Below, piece after piece: positions 53,134 to 61,998 of a stretch of DNA of 64,000 nucleotides (positions are counted from its first letter, which is position 1; each line of letters starts with the position of its first letter). The notes below the pieces were generated by a model that had not been told where the DNA came from, did no database searches, and was given only the letters and a program-made list of their open reading frames with translations. Both the position numbers and the translations under genes were made by a program. The DNA comes from JAHFRG01 sp036522275 (GTDB taxonomy: Bacteria > Pseudomonadota > Gammaproteobacteria > Burkholderiales > JAHFRG01): NCBI GenBank assembly GCA_036522275.1, contig DATDGC010000069.1, forward strand, positions 1-64,000. The letters run 5' to 3'.

Positions 53134-54243
53134 ATGCCGAAAAAAGACTACTACGAAATACTCGGCGTCAACCGCGATGCCCCGGACCAGGAAATCAAGA
53201 AAGCTTATCGCAAGCTGGCGATGAAGTATCATCCGGACCGCAATCCGGATAACCCCAAGGCCGAGGAGCAGTTCAAGGAAGCCAAGCAGGCGTACGAGAC
53301 CCTCACCGATCCCGAGAAACGCGCGGCCTATGATCAATTCGGTCATGCCGGGGTTGATCAGCAAGCGGGCATGGCCGGAGCAGGCGGCGGCTTTGCCGAT
53401 GCCTTCAGCGATATTTTCAGCGATATCTTCGGCGACGTACGCGGCCGCTCCGGCGTCTACCGCGGCGCCGATCTGCGCTACAACCTGGAAATTTCGCTGG
53501 AAGAAGCAGCGCGCGGCAGCGAAACCCGCATCCGCATTCCCACCATGGCGGAATGCGAAACCTGCCACGGCTCCGGCGCCAAACCCGGCACCAAGCCGGT
53601 CACCTGCTCTACCTGCGGCGGCCACGGCCAAGTGCGCATGCAACAGGGCTTCTTCTCGATCCAGCAAACCTGCCCGAAGTGCCACGGCAGCGGCAAGGTC
53701 ATTCAAGAGCCGTGCGTGACATGCCACGGCGCAGGCCGCCTCAAGCAGCATAAGACACTGTCGGTCAAGATACCGACGGGAATAGACGATGGCGACCGTG
53801 TCCGTTTGAGCAGCGAAGGCGAGGCCGGGGTCAACGGCGGGCCGCCGGGCGATTTATATGTGGTGATCCACATCAGGCCGCACCAGGTGTTTACCCGTGA
53901 TCACAGCGATCTGCACTGCGAAATGCCGATCAGCTTTACCGCAGCTGCGCTCGGCGGGGAAATCGAAATTCCCACACTGGATGGCTACGCCAAGCTCAGG
54001 ATTCCCGCCGAGACGCAAAGCGGCAAGGTATTCCGCTTGCGCGGCAAAGGCATCAAAGGCGTGCGCAGCTCATCCTACGGCGATCTGCTGTGCCACGTGG
54101 TGGTGGAAACACCGGTCAGTCTCACCCCGCGCCAGCGCGAGTTGCTGATGGAGCTGGAAACCATCAACCAGCGCGACGGCTCGCGCCACAACCCGCGCGC
54201 AAAGTCGTGGATGGATAAAGTCAAGGAGTTTTTCGCGCAGTAA
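53134..54243 (+). CDS. dnaJ: Chaperone DnaJ (Hsp40)
   Basis: The start is the ATG at 53134 (MPKKDYYEILGVNRDA), 369 residues. The J domain has YHPDRNPDN (HPD) near residue 33; a Gly/Phe linker follows. The zinc domain has four CxxCxGxG repeats: CETCHGSG, CSTCGGHG, CPKCHGSG and CVTCHGAG. The C-terminal domains bind substrate. It stimulates DnaK ATPase. An intrinsic terminator follows. Confidence 0.97.
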   Translation: MPKKDYYEILGVNRDAPDQEIKKAYRKLAMKYHPDRNPDNPKAEEQFKEAKQAYETLTDPEKRAAYDQFGHAGVDQQAGMAGAGGGFADAFSDIFSDIFGDVRGRSGVYRGADLRYNLEISLEEAARGSETRIRIPTMAECETCHGSGAKPGTKPVTCSTCGGHGQVRMQQGFFSIQQTCPKCHGSGKVIQEPCVTCHGAGRLKQHKTLSVKIPTGIDDGDRVRLSSEGEAGVNGGPPGDLYVVIHIRPHQVFTRDHSDLHCEMPISFTAAALGGEIEIPTLDGYAKLRIPAETQSGKVFRLRGKGIKGVRSSSYGDLLCHVVVETPVSLTPRQRELLMELETINQRDGSRHNPRAKSWMDKVKEFFAQ

Positions 54244-54268
54244 GCAAATTTGATCAAACGGTAAACTG

Positions 54269-54295
54269 TGGGGCGGACAACCGCCCCATTTTTTT
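54269..54295 (+). terminator. Intrinsic terminator after dnaJ
   Basis: TGGGGCGG (54269-54276) pairs with CCGCCCCA (54281-54288), loop of four, followed by seven Ts. It ends the grpE-dnaK-dnaJ transcript before convergent cysS. Confidence 0.9.
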
Positions 54296-54351
54296 GCGGC
54301 GCCCCGCCGTTACGAGGAAGCGGCGCCGATTTCAACGCGGGCTTGCTGCGC

Positions 54352-55740
54352 TCAGGCGCGCCGCCAAACTGTTCCATGCGGCATGTCTTCAAGAACGATT
54401 CCAGCCTTCAGCAACTCGTCGCGAATGCGGTCGGATTCGGCGAAGTTGTTCGCCTTGCGCGCGGCAGCACGCGAAGCAATGAGTTCTTCGATGCGCGCTG
54501 GATTCAGGGCCGCGCGCGCGCCGGCTTCGTCCGTGCCCGGTACTGATTGCAGGTAAACTTGAGGCTCGCGCTGTAATAAGCCCAGAACTCCCGCAAGCGC
54601 CTTGAGCAAGCCCGCTTCACCCGGCGATGCAGATTTGTTTACTTCGTTCGCCAGATCAAACAGCGCCGCAAATGCTTCAGGCGTGTTGAAGTCATCATCC
54701 ATTGCTTCCTTGAAACGCATCGCGTAGGGTTCCTGCCAATTTATCTTCACCTTTGCTGCATCAACCCCTTTTAACGCGGTATAAAGCCTGGTCAACGCGT
54801 GCCGCGCGTCGTCGATGTGCTGGTCGGAATAACTCAAAGGGCTGCGGTAATGCGTGCGCAGGATGAAAAAGCGCACCACCTCCGGGTCGTATTTTTTCAG
54901 TATCTCGCGCACAGTGAAAAAATTGCCGAGTGACTTGGACATTTTTTGCTCATCCACTCGCACGAAACCGTTGTGCATCCAGTAATTGACAAAGGTGTGG
55001 CCGTTGGCGCCTTCGGATTGGGCAATTTCGTTTTCGTGGTGGGGAAACTGCAAATCCTGCCCGCCGCCGTGAATATCAAAGTGGCTGCCAAGATGGCGCT
55101 CGCTCATCACCGAGCACTCGATATGCCAGCCGGGGCGTCCTTTGCCCCACGGTGAATCCCATTCGGGCTCGCCGGGCTTGGCCGCTTTCCACAGAACGAA
55201 ATCCAGCGGGTCGTGTTTATCCGTACTGATTTCCACGCGCTCCCCCGCGCGCAAGTCATCCAGCGATTTGCCTGAGAGCTTGCCGTAACCGGGAAACTTG
55301 TGCACGGCATAATACACATCGCCATTGGCGGCGCGGTAAGCAAGACCCTTGTCCATGAGTTTTTCGATCATCCGCACCATGTCGGGAACATAAGCGGTGG
55401 CGCGCGGCTCGGACACCGGCTTCTCCACCCCCAATGCGGCGGCATCTTCGTGCATGGCCTGAGTGAAGCGCGCGGTGAGCGCGGTGACTGGCTCGCTATT
55501 TTCGGCGGCGCGCTTGATAATTTTGTCGTCAATGTCAGTGATGTTGCGCACATAATTCACCGCATACCCCGACGCCCTGAACCAGCGCTGCACCATGTCG
55601 AACACCATCAGCACACGCGCATGCCCGAGGTGGCAGTAGTCGTAGACCGTCATGCCGCAGATGTACATGCTCACCTTGCCGGGGTTGATTGCTACGAACG
55701 GCTGCTTTTCGCGGGTCAGGGTGTTGTAGATTTTGAGCAT
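54352..55740 (-). CDS. cysS: Cysteinyl-tRNA synthetase
   Basis: A 462-residue class I synthetase. YICGMTVYDYCHLGHARV holds the zinc cysteine (residue 28) and the HIGH-type motif HLGH (37-40). HHENEIAQSE carries further zinc ligands, and KMSKSLGN is the KMSKS loop. The C-terminal helical domain ends RIEELIASRAAARKANNFAE, typical of CysS. It charges tRNA-Cys. Length is standard. It converges with dnaJ and is divergent from the TPR gene. Confidence 0.97.
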   Translation of the reverse strand: MLKIYNTLTREKQPFVAINPGKVSMYICGMTVYDYCHLGHARVLMVFDMVQRWFRASGYAVNYVRNITDIDDKIIKRAAENSEPVTALTARFTQAMHEDAAALGVEKPVSEPRATAYVPDMVRMIEKLMDKGLAYRAANGDVYYAVHKFPGYGKLSGKSLDDLRAGERVEISTDKHDPLDFVLWKAAKPGEPEWDSPWGKGRPGWHIECSVMSERHLGSHFDIHGGGQDLQFPHHENEIAQSEGANGHTFVNYWMHNGFVRVDEQKMSKSLGNFFTVREILKKYDPEVVRFFILRTHYRSPLSYSDQHIDDARHALTRLYTALKGVDAAKVKINWQEPYAMRFKEAMDDDFNTPEAFAALFDLANEVNKSASPGEAGLLKALAGVLGLLQREPQVYLQSVPGTDEAGARAALNPARIEELIASRAAARKANNFAESDRIRDELLKAGIVLEDMPHGTVWRRA

Positions 55741-55894
55741 GGCTTCCGGGAAGAGATGTGAGCAAGATCATCAGCTGGTGTAACGGGCCGCAAAATAGGC
55801 TTGTCCAGCAGGCATCAGAGGATAATTGTGATTTAAGCGGGCTTCTTGGTAGAATCAGCTTATTTTGAATTTAAAGGCGAAAAAGTATACCACA

Positions 55895-56896
55895 ATGAAA
55901 AAACCCAACATTGCGGCTTTGCTCTTGTTGCTGGCACTGGCGATGTTCGGCCTGTGGGCGGCGGCTGACGAATTGCAGGACGCCAACGCGCTGTTCAAGC
56001 AAGGCAATCAGGCGCAAGCGCTGGATAAGGTGAACAGCTATCTCGCCAGTCACCCCAAGGATGCCAAGGCGCGCTTCCTGCAAGGCCTGATTTTCACCGA
56101 GCAAAACAAGACTGCGGAAGCGATCAAGGTATTCACCTTGCTCACCGAGGATTATCCCGAACTGCCGGAGCCGTACAACAATTTGGCGGTGCTGTATGCC
56201 GCACAGGGCCAATACGACAAGGCCAGAAACGCGCTGGAAACCGCGATACGCACGCATCCCAGTTACGCCACCGCCCACGAAAACCTCGGCGATATCTACG
56301 CCAAGCTGGCAACACAGGCGTATGACAAAGCCCTGCAGTTCGACAAAACCAATACCACTGCGCAAACCAAGCTGGAACTCATCAAGGAGCTGTTTCCTAG
56401 CAGCCCGCGGGCGGCAAAGGTAACCGCCAAAACCGATACCGCGAAAACCGACACAGTAGCCGCAGTCACTCCATCAACTCCAGAGCCGCAACAAGTAAAA
56501 ACGGATAATGCAGCCAAGGAGAATCAGCCGGTCGCCACAGCCGCTGCAGGCGACGATACCCAAGATGTACTCAAAACCGTCAATGATTGGGCCAAGGCTT
56601 GGTCGAAAGGTGATGTTGCTGCCTATCTCGCCTTCTATGCACAGGACTTCAAAACACCCAACGGGGAAAGCCGCGAGGCTTGGGAAAAATCCCGCAAAGA
56701 ACGCATCTCCAAGTCCATGTCCATACAGGTTACAGTCTTAGACCCTAAAGTCACGCTCACTGACGCAACGCACGCCAAGGCCGGCTTCAAGCAGGATTAT
56801 CTCTCCAAAACCTTGAAAAGCACGACAGCAAAAAACCTGCTTCTGGTCAAATCAGGTGACAAGTGGTTAATTCAAAGAGAACAGGCAGGCCATTGA
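55895..56896 (+). CDS. Exported TPR protein with NTF2-like C-terminal domain
   Basis: The start is the ATG at 55895 (MKKPNIAALLLLLALAMFGL), with a signal peptide to about residue 24; 333 residues. Residues about 25-160 form three to four TPR-like helical pairs (LQDANALFKQGNQAQALDKV, PEPYNNLAVLYAAQGQYDKA). A threonine/alanine-rich linker follows, then a Cds6-like NTF2 domain starting VNDWAKAWSKGDVAAYLAFY. The next gene's C-terminal domain is of the same type. It probably works in the periplasm with the adjacent L,D-transpeptidase. Confidence 0.75.
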   Translation: MKKPNIAALLLLLALAMFGLWAAADELQDANALFKQGNQAQALDKVNSYLASHPKDAKARFLQGLIFTEQNKTAEAIKVFTLLTEDYPELPEPYNNLAVLYAAQGQYDKARNALETAIRTHPSYATAHENLGDIYAKLATQAYDKALQFDKTNTTAQTKLELIKELFPSSPRAAKVTAKTDTAKTDTVAAVTPSTPEPQQVKTDNAAKENQPVATAAAGDDTQDVLKTVNDWAKAWSKGDVAAYLAFYAQDFKTPNGESREAWEKSRKERISKSMSIQVTVLDPKVTLTDATHAKAGFKQDYLSKTLKSTTAKNLLLVKSGDKWLIQREQAGH

Positions 56897-56937
56897 AACA
56901 TCCAGGGCACAATGCTCCCCGCTCTCTTAAGCGGCAT

Positions 56938-58146
56938 ATGATGCATAAGCTCGCCTATGGCGCTGCGCTTGGATTAACCCTGGGCCTCGCGGGCAGCGCC
57001 TCTTCCATGAATGACCAGGCCCTGCAAGCGGCAGTTGCGCACGCGCCGCAAGAACCTGAAGCGCTGTTGGTCAACAGTCTGCTGGAAATCAGCCGCAACC
57101 GGCTGGATATGGCGATGGTTGAAATCGATAACGCGATCAAAGCCAATCCCAATTTCAGGCTGGCGCACTTAATCAAGGGCGATTTGCTGCTCGCGCACAC
57201 CCGCCCCATCAACACCATCGGCGACGCGCCGAATGCCCCGCGCCAGCGCATCGTGGAGTTGCGCGAGGAAGCCAAGGCCCGTTTGCAGCGTCGCAGCCAG
57301 AATCCGCCGCTTGACTACATACCGAAATATCTGCTGCAAATGCATCCCGGGCAGCATTACGCCATCGTCGTAGATATCTCGCTCTCCACTTTGTACCTGT
57401 ATCAGAACTTGGACGGGGAGCCGCGTTATGTAACCGATTACTACATCAGCAGCGGGAAGAACGGCGTGGAAAAACTGAAAGAGGGCGACCAAAGAACGCC
57501 GCTCGGAGTGTATTTTGTCACGGCAACCCTTCCCAAATCGCAGCTTTCCGATTTCTACGGTGCGGGCGCCTATCCCATCAGCTACCCCAACGAATGGGAC
57601 CGCCAGCACGGCCGCAACGGCCACGGCATCTGGCTGCACGGCACACCCAGCGACACCTACAGCAGGCCGCCGCGCTCAAGTAATGGCTGCGTGGTGCTCA
57701 CCAACCAGGACCTCACCACGCTCAGCAAGACTCTGCAAATCGGTTTGACCCCGGTCATCATCAGCGAACATGTGGAATGGATGAGTCCCGAAAATTGGCA
57801 CGCGCAACGCAACGCGCTGGTAAGCCAAATCGAAAACTGGCGGCGTGACTGGGAAAACCGCGATACCGACGCGTATTTGCGCCACTACGCTAAAAACTTT
57901 AACGCCAACGGCCATACCCTGGGCCAGTGGGCAAAGCAAAAACGCCGGGTGAATGCCGCCAAAACCTGGATTAAGGTTGACGTGTCCAATGTCAGCATGT
58001 TTCTTTATCCAGGCTATGAAAACCTTGCGGTGGTCAACTTTGACCAGGATTATTCCAGCAGCAACCTCTCCACCCAGATGAAAAAACGGCAATACTGGAT
58101 CAAGGAAAATAACCACTGGAAGATTATTTACGAAGACGCGGCATAA
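56938..58146 (+). CDS. L,D-transpeptidase (YkuD) with NTF2-like C-terminal domain
   Basis: About 402 residues from the ATG at 56938; a TTG at 56893, overlapping the previous stop, is an alternative start. A signal sequence (AAALGLTLGLAGSASS region) precedes a short TPR-like part. The YkuD domain includes HYAIVVDISLSTLYLYQNLD, RTPLGVYFVTATLP, GHGIWLHGTPSDTYSRPPRS and NGCVVLT, with catalytic His and Cys. A Cds6-like domain closes the protein (WRRDWENRDTDAYLRHYAKN). It probably forms or modifies peptidoglycan cross-links or anchors proteins to them. Confidence 0.85.
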   Translation: MMHKLAYGAALGLTLGLAGSASSMNDQALQAAVAHAPQEPEALLVNSLLEISRNRLDMAMVEIDNAIKANPNFRLAHLIKGDLLLAHTRPINTIGDAPNAPRQRIVELREEAKARLQRRSQNPPLDYIPKYLLQMHPGQHYAIVVDISLSTLYLYQNLDGEPRYVTDYYISSGKNGVEKLKEGDQRTPLGVYFVTATLPKSQLSDFYGAGAYPISYPNEWDRQHGRNGHGIWLHGTPSDTYSRPPRSSNGCVVLTNQDLTTLSKTLQIGLTPVIISEHVEWMSPENWHAQRNALVSQIENWRRDWENRDTDAYLRHYAKNFNANGHTLGQWAKQKRRVNAAKTWIKVDVSNVSMFLYPGYENLAVVNFDQDYSSSNLSTQMKKRQYWIKENNHWKIIYEDAA

Positions 58147-58212
58147 AACCAGGGCTCAACCGGTTTAATTCACATGCTGCAGCCTTGACCCACAATGCCG
58201 GAAGGACACAAA

Positions 58213-58704
58213 ATGGTTAAATTACACACCAGCTTCGGCACTATCACGCTGCAACTGGACGCCGAAAAAGCCCCGATTTCGTCGGCCAATTTTCTCAAAT
58301 ACGCGGAAGACGGCTTTTATGGCAACACGCTATTTCATCGCGTAATTGACGGCTTCATGATACAAGGCGGTGGATTCGAGCCCGGAATGAAGCAAAAAGC
58401 AACGGTGCCGCAAATTCAAAATGAGGCGAACAACAGGCTTAAAAACGAAGCCTATACCATAGCCATGGCGCGCACCAGTGATCCCCATTCCGCCACTAGC
58501 CAGTTCTTCATCAACGTCGCTGACAACGCGTTCCTGAACTTCACCGCCCCCACCCCGCAGGGTTACGGTTATTGCGTGTTCGGCCGAGTGATGAATGGAA
58601 CCGAAGTGGTGGACAAAATTAAGAAAGTCAAAACCGGAAGCCGCCCCGGCCATCAGGACGTGCCGTTGCAAGACGTTATTATCCAAAGCGTCGAAGTAGT
58701 TTGA
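58213..58704 (+). CDS. ppiB: Peptidyl-prolyl cis-trans isomerase, cyclophilin type
   Basis: The start is the ATG at 58213 with GAAGGA upstream, rather than an ATG six codons earlier; 163 residues. The cyclophilin motif FHRVIDGFMIQGGGF carries the catalytic arginine, and ATSQFFINVADNAFLNF, GYCVFGRV and DVPLQDVIIQSVE complete the barrel. No signal peptide, so cytoplasmic PpiB. It is followed by lpxH. Confidence 0.95.
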   Translation: MVKLHTSFGTITLQLDAEKAPISSANFLKYAEDGFYGNTLFHRVIDGFMIQGGGFEPGMKQKATVPQIQNEANNRLKNEAYTIAMARTSDPHSATSQFFINVADNAFLNFTAPTPQGYGYCVFGRVMNGTEVVDKIKKVKTGSRPGHQDVPLQDVIIQSVEVV

Positions 58705-58763
58705 AACCGGATTCAGGATTGAGTTAACCCTCTTCTGTAACGCTTACTGTGCCACGAAGCCTG

Positions 58764-59486
58764 ATGAAACCCACTTTATTCATCTCCGATCTTCACCTGT
58801 GCGTTAGCCGCCCGCACATCAACCGCGTTTTTTTCACTTTCATGGAGCGCATCGCAGTGAAGAGTAAAGCGCTGTATGTGCTGGGCGATTTGTTTGAGTA
58901 CTGGGCAGGCGATGATGATCTCGATGACTCTTTCAACGCGCAGGTGATTTCTGCTTTCCGCAATCTGACCGAGCAGCAGGTGGCGCTTTACATCATGCAC
59001 GGCAACCGCGACTTTCTGATGGGTGAGGCCTTCGCTTGCGCCTGCACCGCGCAGCTTGTGCCTGATCCAAGCCTGATAGACCTCTACGGCACACCCACCC
59101 TGCTGATGCACGGCGACACGCTTTGCACCGACGATACCGCTTACCAGACGTTCCGCGCCCAGGTTAGAAACCCGGCCTGGCAGAAAACTTTCCTCTCGCA
59201 GCCGCTCGCGGAGCGCAAGGTGGCGATTGAAAAAGTACGCGCGCAAAGCGAGCAGGAAAAAGGCCAAAAACCTGAAGCCATCATGGATGTGGCCCCCGTG
59301 GCAGTGGAAAAAATGCTGCGCGAATACCATTATCCGCGACTGATACACGGCCATACCCACCGCCCGGCCAAGCACTCGCATCAGTTGGACGGCAAGACCT
59401 GTGAACGCTGGGTGTTAAGCGACTGGTACAAACACGGCGAGTATTTGCGCTGCGACGATTCCGGTTGCAGCGCCATCAAGCTGTAA
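58764..59486 (+). CDS. lpxH: UDP-2,3-diacylglucosamine hydrolase
   Basis: The start is the ATG at 58764 (MKPTLFISDLHLCVSRP), 240 residues. It makes lipid X in lipid A synthesis. Metallophosphatase motifs are SDLHL, LGDLFEYWAGDDD, MHGNRDFLMG, LMHGDTLCTDD and LIHGHTHRPAKH, binding two metal ions. Length is standard. It lies between ppiB and a GST gene, a frequent betaproteobacterial arrangement for ppiB-lpxH. Confidence 0.96.
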   Translation: MKPTLFISDLHLCVSRPHINRVFFTFMERIAVKSKALYVLGDLFEYWAGDDDLDDSFNAQVISAFRNLTEQQVALYIMHGNRDFLMGEAFACACTAQLVPDPSLIDLYGTPTLLMHGDTLCTDDTAYQTFRAQVRNPAWQKTFLSQPLAERKVAIEKVRAQSEQEKGQKPEAIMDVAPVAVEKMLREYHYPRLIHGHTHRPAKHSHQLDGKTCERWVLSDWYKHGEYLRCDDSGCSAIKL

Positions 59487-59507
59487 CCTCATCTATATGG
59501 AGGCAAC

Positions 59508-60131
59508 ATGAAACTCTACGGCTTTCCCCTTTCCCCGAACACGCGCAAGGTGATCGCGGTCGCCAAACATCTCGGCCTGCCGCTGGAGTTACAAGTTGTG
59601 GACCTCGGCAAAGGAGAACAGCGGCGACCGGAATTCATGAAACTCAATCCCAACGCTAAGACGCCGGTACTAGTGGACGGCGATTTCGTGCTGTGGGAAT
59701 CGACCGCTATCATGGAATATCTGGCCTCGAAAAAACCCGGCAACAGCCTGTGGCCGAACGATGCGCGGCAGCGCGCTGATATTTCACGCTGGCTGTGCTG
59801 GACCATTGCGCACTGGGGGCCAGCCTGCGGCATTTTTCTGTGGGAAAACATGATCAAGAAAATGCTGAACATGGGCGAGCCCGACGCGGCAAAATTGAAA
59901 GATGGCGAGACTCAATTCCAGACGCTGGCAAGCGTTCTGGACAGCCACTTGAAGGGCCGCGAATACCTCACCAGCTCCCAAGTAACTCTAGCGGATTTCT
60001 CGGCGGCGTCCTGGATCGCCTACGCCGATGCCGCGTGCATGCCTTGGGCGTCCTATTCCAGCATCAAGAGCTGGTACGCGCGCATGGACAAGCTTCCTGC
60101 ATGGCGCGACAGCGCGCCAAAGATGGGCTAA
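59508..60131 (+). CDS. Glutathione S-transferase family protein
   Basis: A 207-residue GST beginning MKLYGFPLSPNTRKVIAVAK. Thioredoxin-like domain with PNAKTPVLVDGDFVLWESTA (cis-proline and glutamyl-binding serine), then a helical domain with SSQVTLADFSAASWIAYADA. It is not closely similar to the GST at 2464, so it belongs to a different class. Substrate is unknown. It converges with the peroxiredoxin gene with only 6 bases between them. Confidence 0.88.
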   Translation: MKLYGFPLSPNTRKVIAVAKHLGLPLELQVVDLGKGEQRRPEFMKLNPNAKTPVLVDGDFVLWESTAIMEYLASKKPGNSLWPNDARQRADISRWLCWTIAHWGPACGIFLWENMIKKMLNMGEPDAAKLKDGETQFQTLASVLDSHLKGREYLTSSQVTLADFSAASWIAYADAACMPWASYSSIKSWYARMDKLPAWRDSAPKMG

Positions 60132-60137
60132 CAACGG

Positions 60138-60707
60138 CTACGCCGGGTTGCGTGAAAGCCAGTTGATGACCTGCTGCGCGTTCTGGTCGGGCGGAAACAC
60201 CGGATAAAACACTTTCACAATCCGCCCGTCGCGCACGATCAAGGTAAGCCGCTTGATCAGTGTCATCTCTCCCACTTCAAAAGTAGGCAGACGCAGCGCA
60301 CTGACGAATTGAAGCTCCCCGTCGCTTAATAACGCAAAGGGCAGATGCAGCCTTTGCGCGGCTTCCTGCTGATACCCCGTGTTTTGCGTGCTCAAGCCAA
60401 ACACGCTTGCGCCGAGCGTGTTCAGCTCATCATAATGATCACGAAAGGCACAGGACTGCGGTGTGCATCCTCTTGCTCCCGGAATCTCGTTCCAACCTTT
60501 CGGCATTTCTTGATCCGGCCTGCCGGTGCGGGGATAACAGTAAAACACCGTGGTTCCGGCCAGACTCGATAATTCCACCTTGCCGCCGCTGGTTACAGGC
60601 AAGGCTATCGAAGGCAGGCGCAAACCTAGCAGATGATTACATGCGCCGTCATCCACCGGGAGCGGCAGATTTTCAGGCAGCTGGTAAATGCTGTCAGTTC
60701 TTGGCAC
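60138..60707 (-). CDS. Peroxiredoxin-like thiol protein
   Basis: A 189-residue thioredoxin-fold protein. VFYCYPRTGRPDQEMPKGWN and GARGCTPQSCAFRDHYDELN show a CxxxxC pair in the AhpC/PrxQ position; the usual PxxxTxxC catalytic motif is approximated by ARGCTPQSC. LFALLSDGELQFV and LTLIVRDGRIVKVFYPVFPP complete the fold. It probably reduces peroxides using the thioredoxin system. The unusual spacing of the cysteines sets it apart from classic BCP proteins. It directly follows metZ. Confidence 0.75.
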   Translation of the reverse strand: MPRTDSIYQLPENLPLPVDDGACNHLLGLRLPSIALPVTSGGKVELSSLAGTTVFYCYPRTGRPDQEMPKGWNEIPGARGCTPQSCAFRDHYDELNTLGASVFGLSTQNTGYQQEAAQRLHLPFALLSDGELQFVSALRLPTFEVGEMTLIKRLTLIVRDGRIVKVFYPVFPPDQNAQQVINWLSRNPA

Positions 60708-60708
60708 G

Positions 60709-61887
60709 CTAAACGTTTTTCAAGCCGCGCTCAACGTCGGCCTTAATATCGTCCATCGCTTCCAATCCAACCGCAATCCTAAGCAATCCATCCACCACCC
60801 CTGCCGCGCTGCGCGCTTCCTGGGAAATGCGCCCATGCGTCGTGGAGGCGGGATGGGTAATCGTACTTTTCACGTCGCCGAGATTGGCGGTGATTGAAAT
60901 CATGCGGGTTGCATCCACCACCCGCCACGCCGCCTGCTTGCCGCCTTTCACCGTAAAGGAAACGATGCCGCCGCCCGTTTTTTGTTGCTGCAAAGCCAAG
61001 CGGTGCTGGGGATGCGAAGGCAATCCAGGGTAATACACCTTCTCTATCACAGGCTGTTTCTCCAGCCAGCGCGCAAGTTCCAGGGCATTCGCTGAGTGCG
61101 CATCCATTCTGATTTTCAAGGTCTCCATGCCTTTTAACAGTACCCAGGCATTAAACGCACTTAAAGTCGGCCCGGCAGTGCGCAGAAACCCGAATACGCC
61201 TTCCATGATGACATCGCGTTTCCCCAGCACCGCGCCGCCCAACACCCTACCCTGCCCGTCGAGATACTTGGTGGCGGAATGGATGATGATGTCGGCGCCG
61301 AATTCCAGCGGCCGCTGCAGCATCGGGGTGCAGAAACAGTTGTCCACCACCAGCCACGCGCCGGCCTTCTTTGCAACCCGGCTCAACGCAGCAATATCGG
61401 ATATTTCGGTGAGCGGATTGGAAGGCGTTTCCAGGAATAGTATTTTGGTGTTGGGTTTTACCGCCGCATGCCAGGCGTTCACATCGGTCGCCGAAACGAA
61501 AGTGGTTTCCACGCCGAAACGCGAGAAAATGTTATTGAAGAGCTGCACGGTGGCGCCGAAAATGCTATGTGAAGCGATGATGTGATCACCGCTTTTGAGT
61601 AAACCCATGACGCAGGCGAGTATTGCCGACATGCCGGAAGCGGTAGCGACACAGGCTTCCGCCCCTTCCAGTGCGGCAAGCCGCTCCTGGAACGCGGTGA
61701 CGGTGGGGTTGGTGAAACGCGAATAGATATTGCCGGGCTCGTCTCCCGCAAAGCGCGCCGCCGCCTGCGCCGCATTCTCAAACACGAAGCTCGAAGTGAG
61801 GTATAACGCTTCCGAGTGCTCGTTGAACTGGCTGCGGTGGGTGCCGGCGCGCAGCGCCAGGGTTTCCAATTGGTAATCGTCAGACAT
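60709..61887 (-). CDS. metZ: O-succinylhomoserine sulfhydrylase
   Basis: The start is the ATG at 61887 (MSDDYQLETLALRAGTHRSQ) with GGGGA upstream; 392 residues. A PLP enzyme of the Cys/Met metabolism family. IYSRFTNPTVTAFQERLAAL binds PLP phosphate, and HSATKYLDGQGRVLGG holds the PLP lysine. It makes homocysteine from O-succinylhomoserine and sulfide. The leader carries a SAM-II riboswitch and an intrinsic terminator, so expression should fall when S-adenosylmethionine is abundant. It follows purF, the common purF-metZ order. Confidence 0.94.
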   Translation of the reverse strand: MSDDYQLETLALRAGTHRSQFNEHSEALYLTSSFVFENAAQAAARFAGDEPGNIYSRFTNPTVTAFQERLAALEGAEACVATASGMSAILACVMGLLKSGDHIIASHSIFGATVQLFNNIFSRFGVETTFVSATDVNAWHAAVKPNTKILFLETPSNPLTEISDIAALSRVAKKAGAWLVVDNCFCTPMLQRPLEFGADIIIHSATKYLDGQGRVLGGAVLGKRDVIMEGVFGFLRTAGPTLSAFNAWVLLKGMETLKIRMDAHSANALELARWLEKQPVIEKVYYPGLPSHPQHRLALQQQKTGGGIVSFTVKGGKQAAWRVVDATRMISITANLGDVKSTITHPASTTHGRISQEARSAAGVVDGLLRIAVGLEAMDDIKADVERGLKNV

Positions 61888-61900
61888 AGTTCGTCCCCTG

Positions 61901-61936
61901 AAAAACAAAAACCCGGTCGCTTGCGCGGACCGGGTT
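61901..61936 (-). terminator. Intrinsic terminator in the metZ leader
   Basis: AACCCGGTC pairs with GACCGGGTT (9 bp, arms 61928-61936 and 61910-61918), followed on the minus strand by TTTGTTTTT. It ends 14 bases before the metZ ATG, after the SAM-II aptamer, so it can stop transcription before metZ or be the riboswitch expression platform. It is too late to be only the purF terminator because it follows the metZ promoter. Confidence 0.8.
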
Positions 61937-61937
61937 G

Positions 61938-61993
61938 GCCTCGCTTTAGCGGCATTTGTAACGCGCCCGCAAGCTGATATCAAATCGGCGCAG
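61938..61993 (-). ncRNA. SAM-II (SAM-alpha) riboswitch upstream of metZ
   Basis: Read on the minus strand: GCGCC pairs with GGCGC (P1); between them lie GATTTG and CAGCTTGCG, then GTTACAAATGCCGCTAAAG, matching the SAM-II pattern GAUUU, CUUGC, GCGCGUUA, AAAUG, GCUAAAG in order. The 3' part forms the pseudoknot that binds S-adenosylmethionine. SAM-II is known mainly from alphaproteobacteria in front of metA, metX, metC and metZ-type genes. Position and partner gene support the call. Confidence 0.85.
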
Positions 61994-61998
61994 TTATT

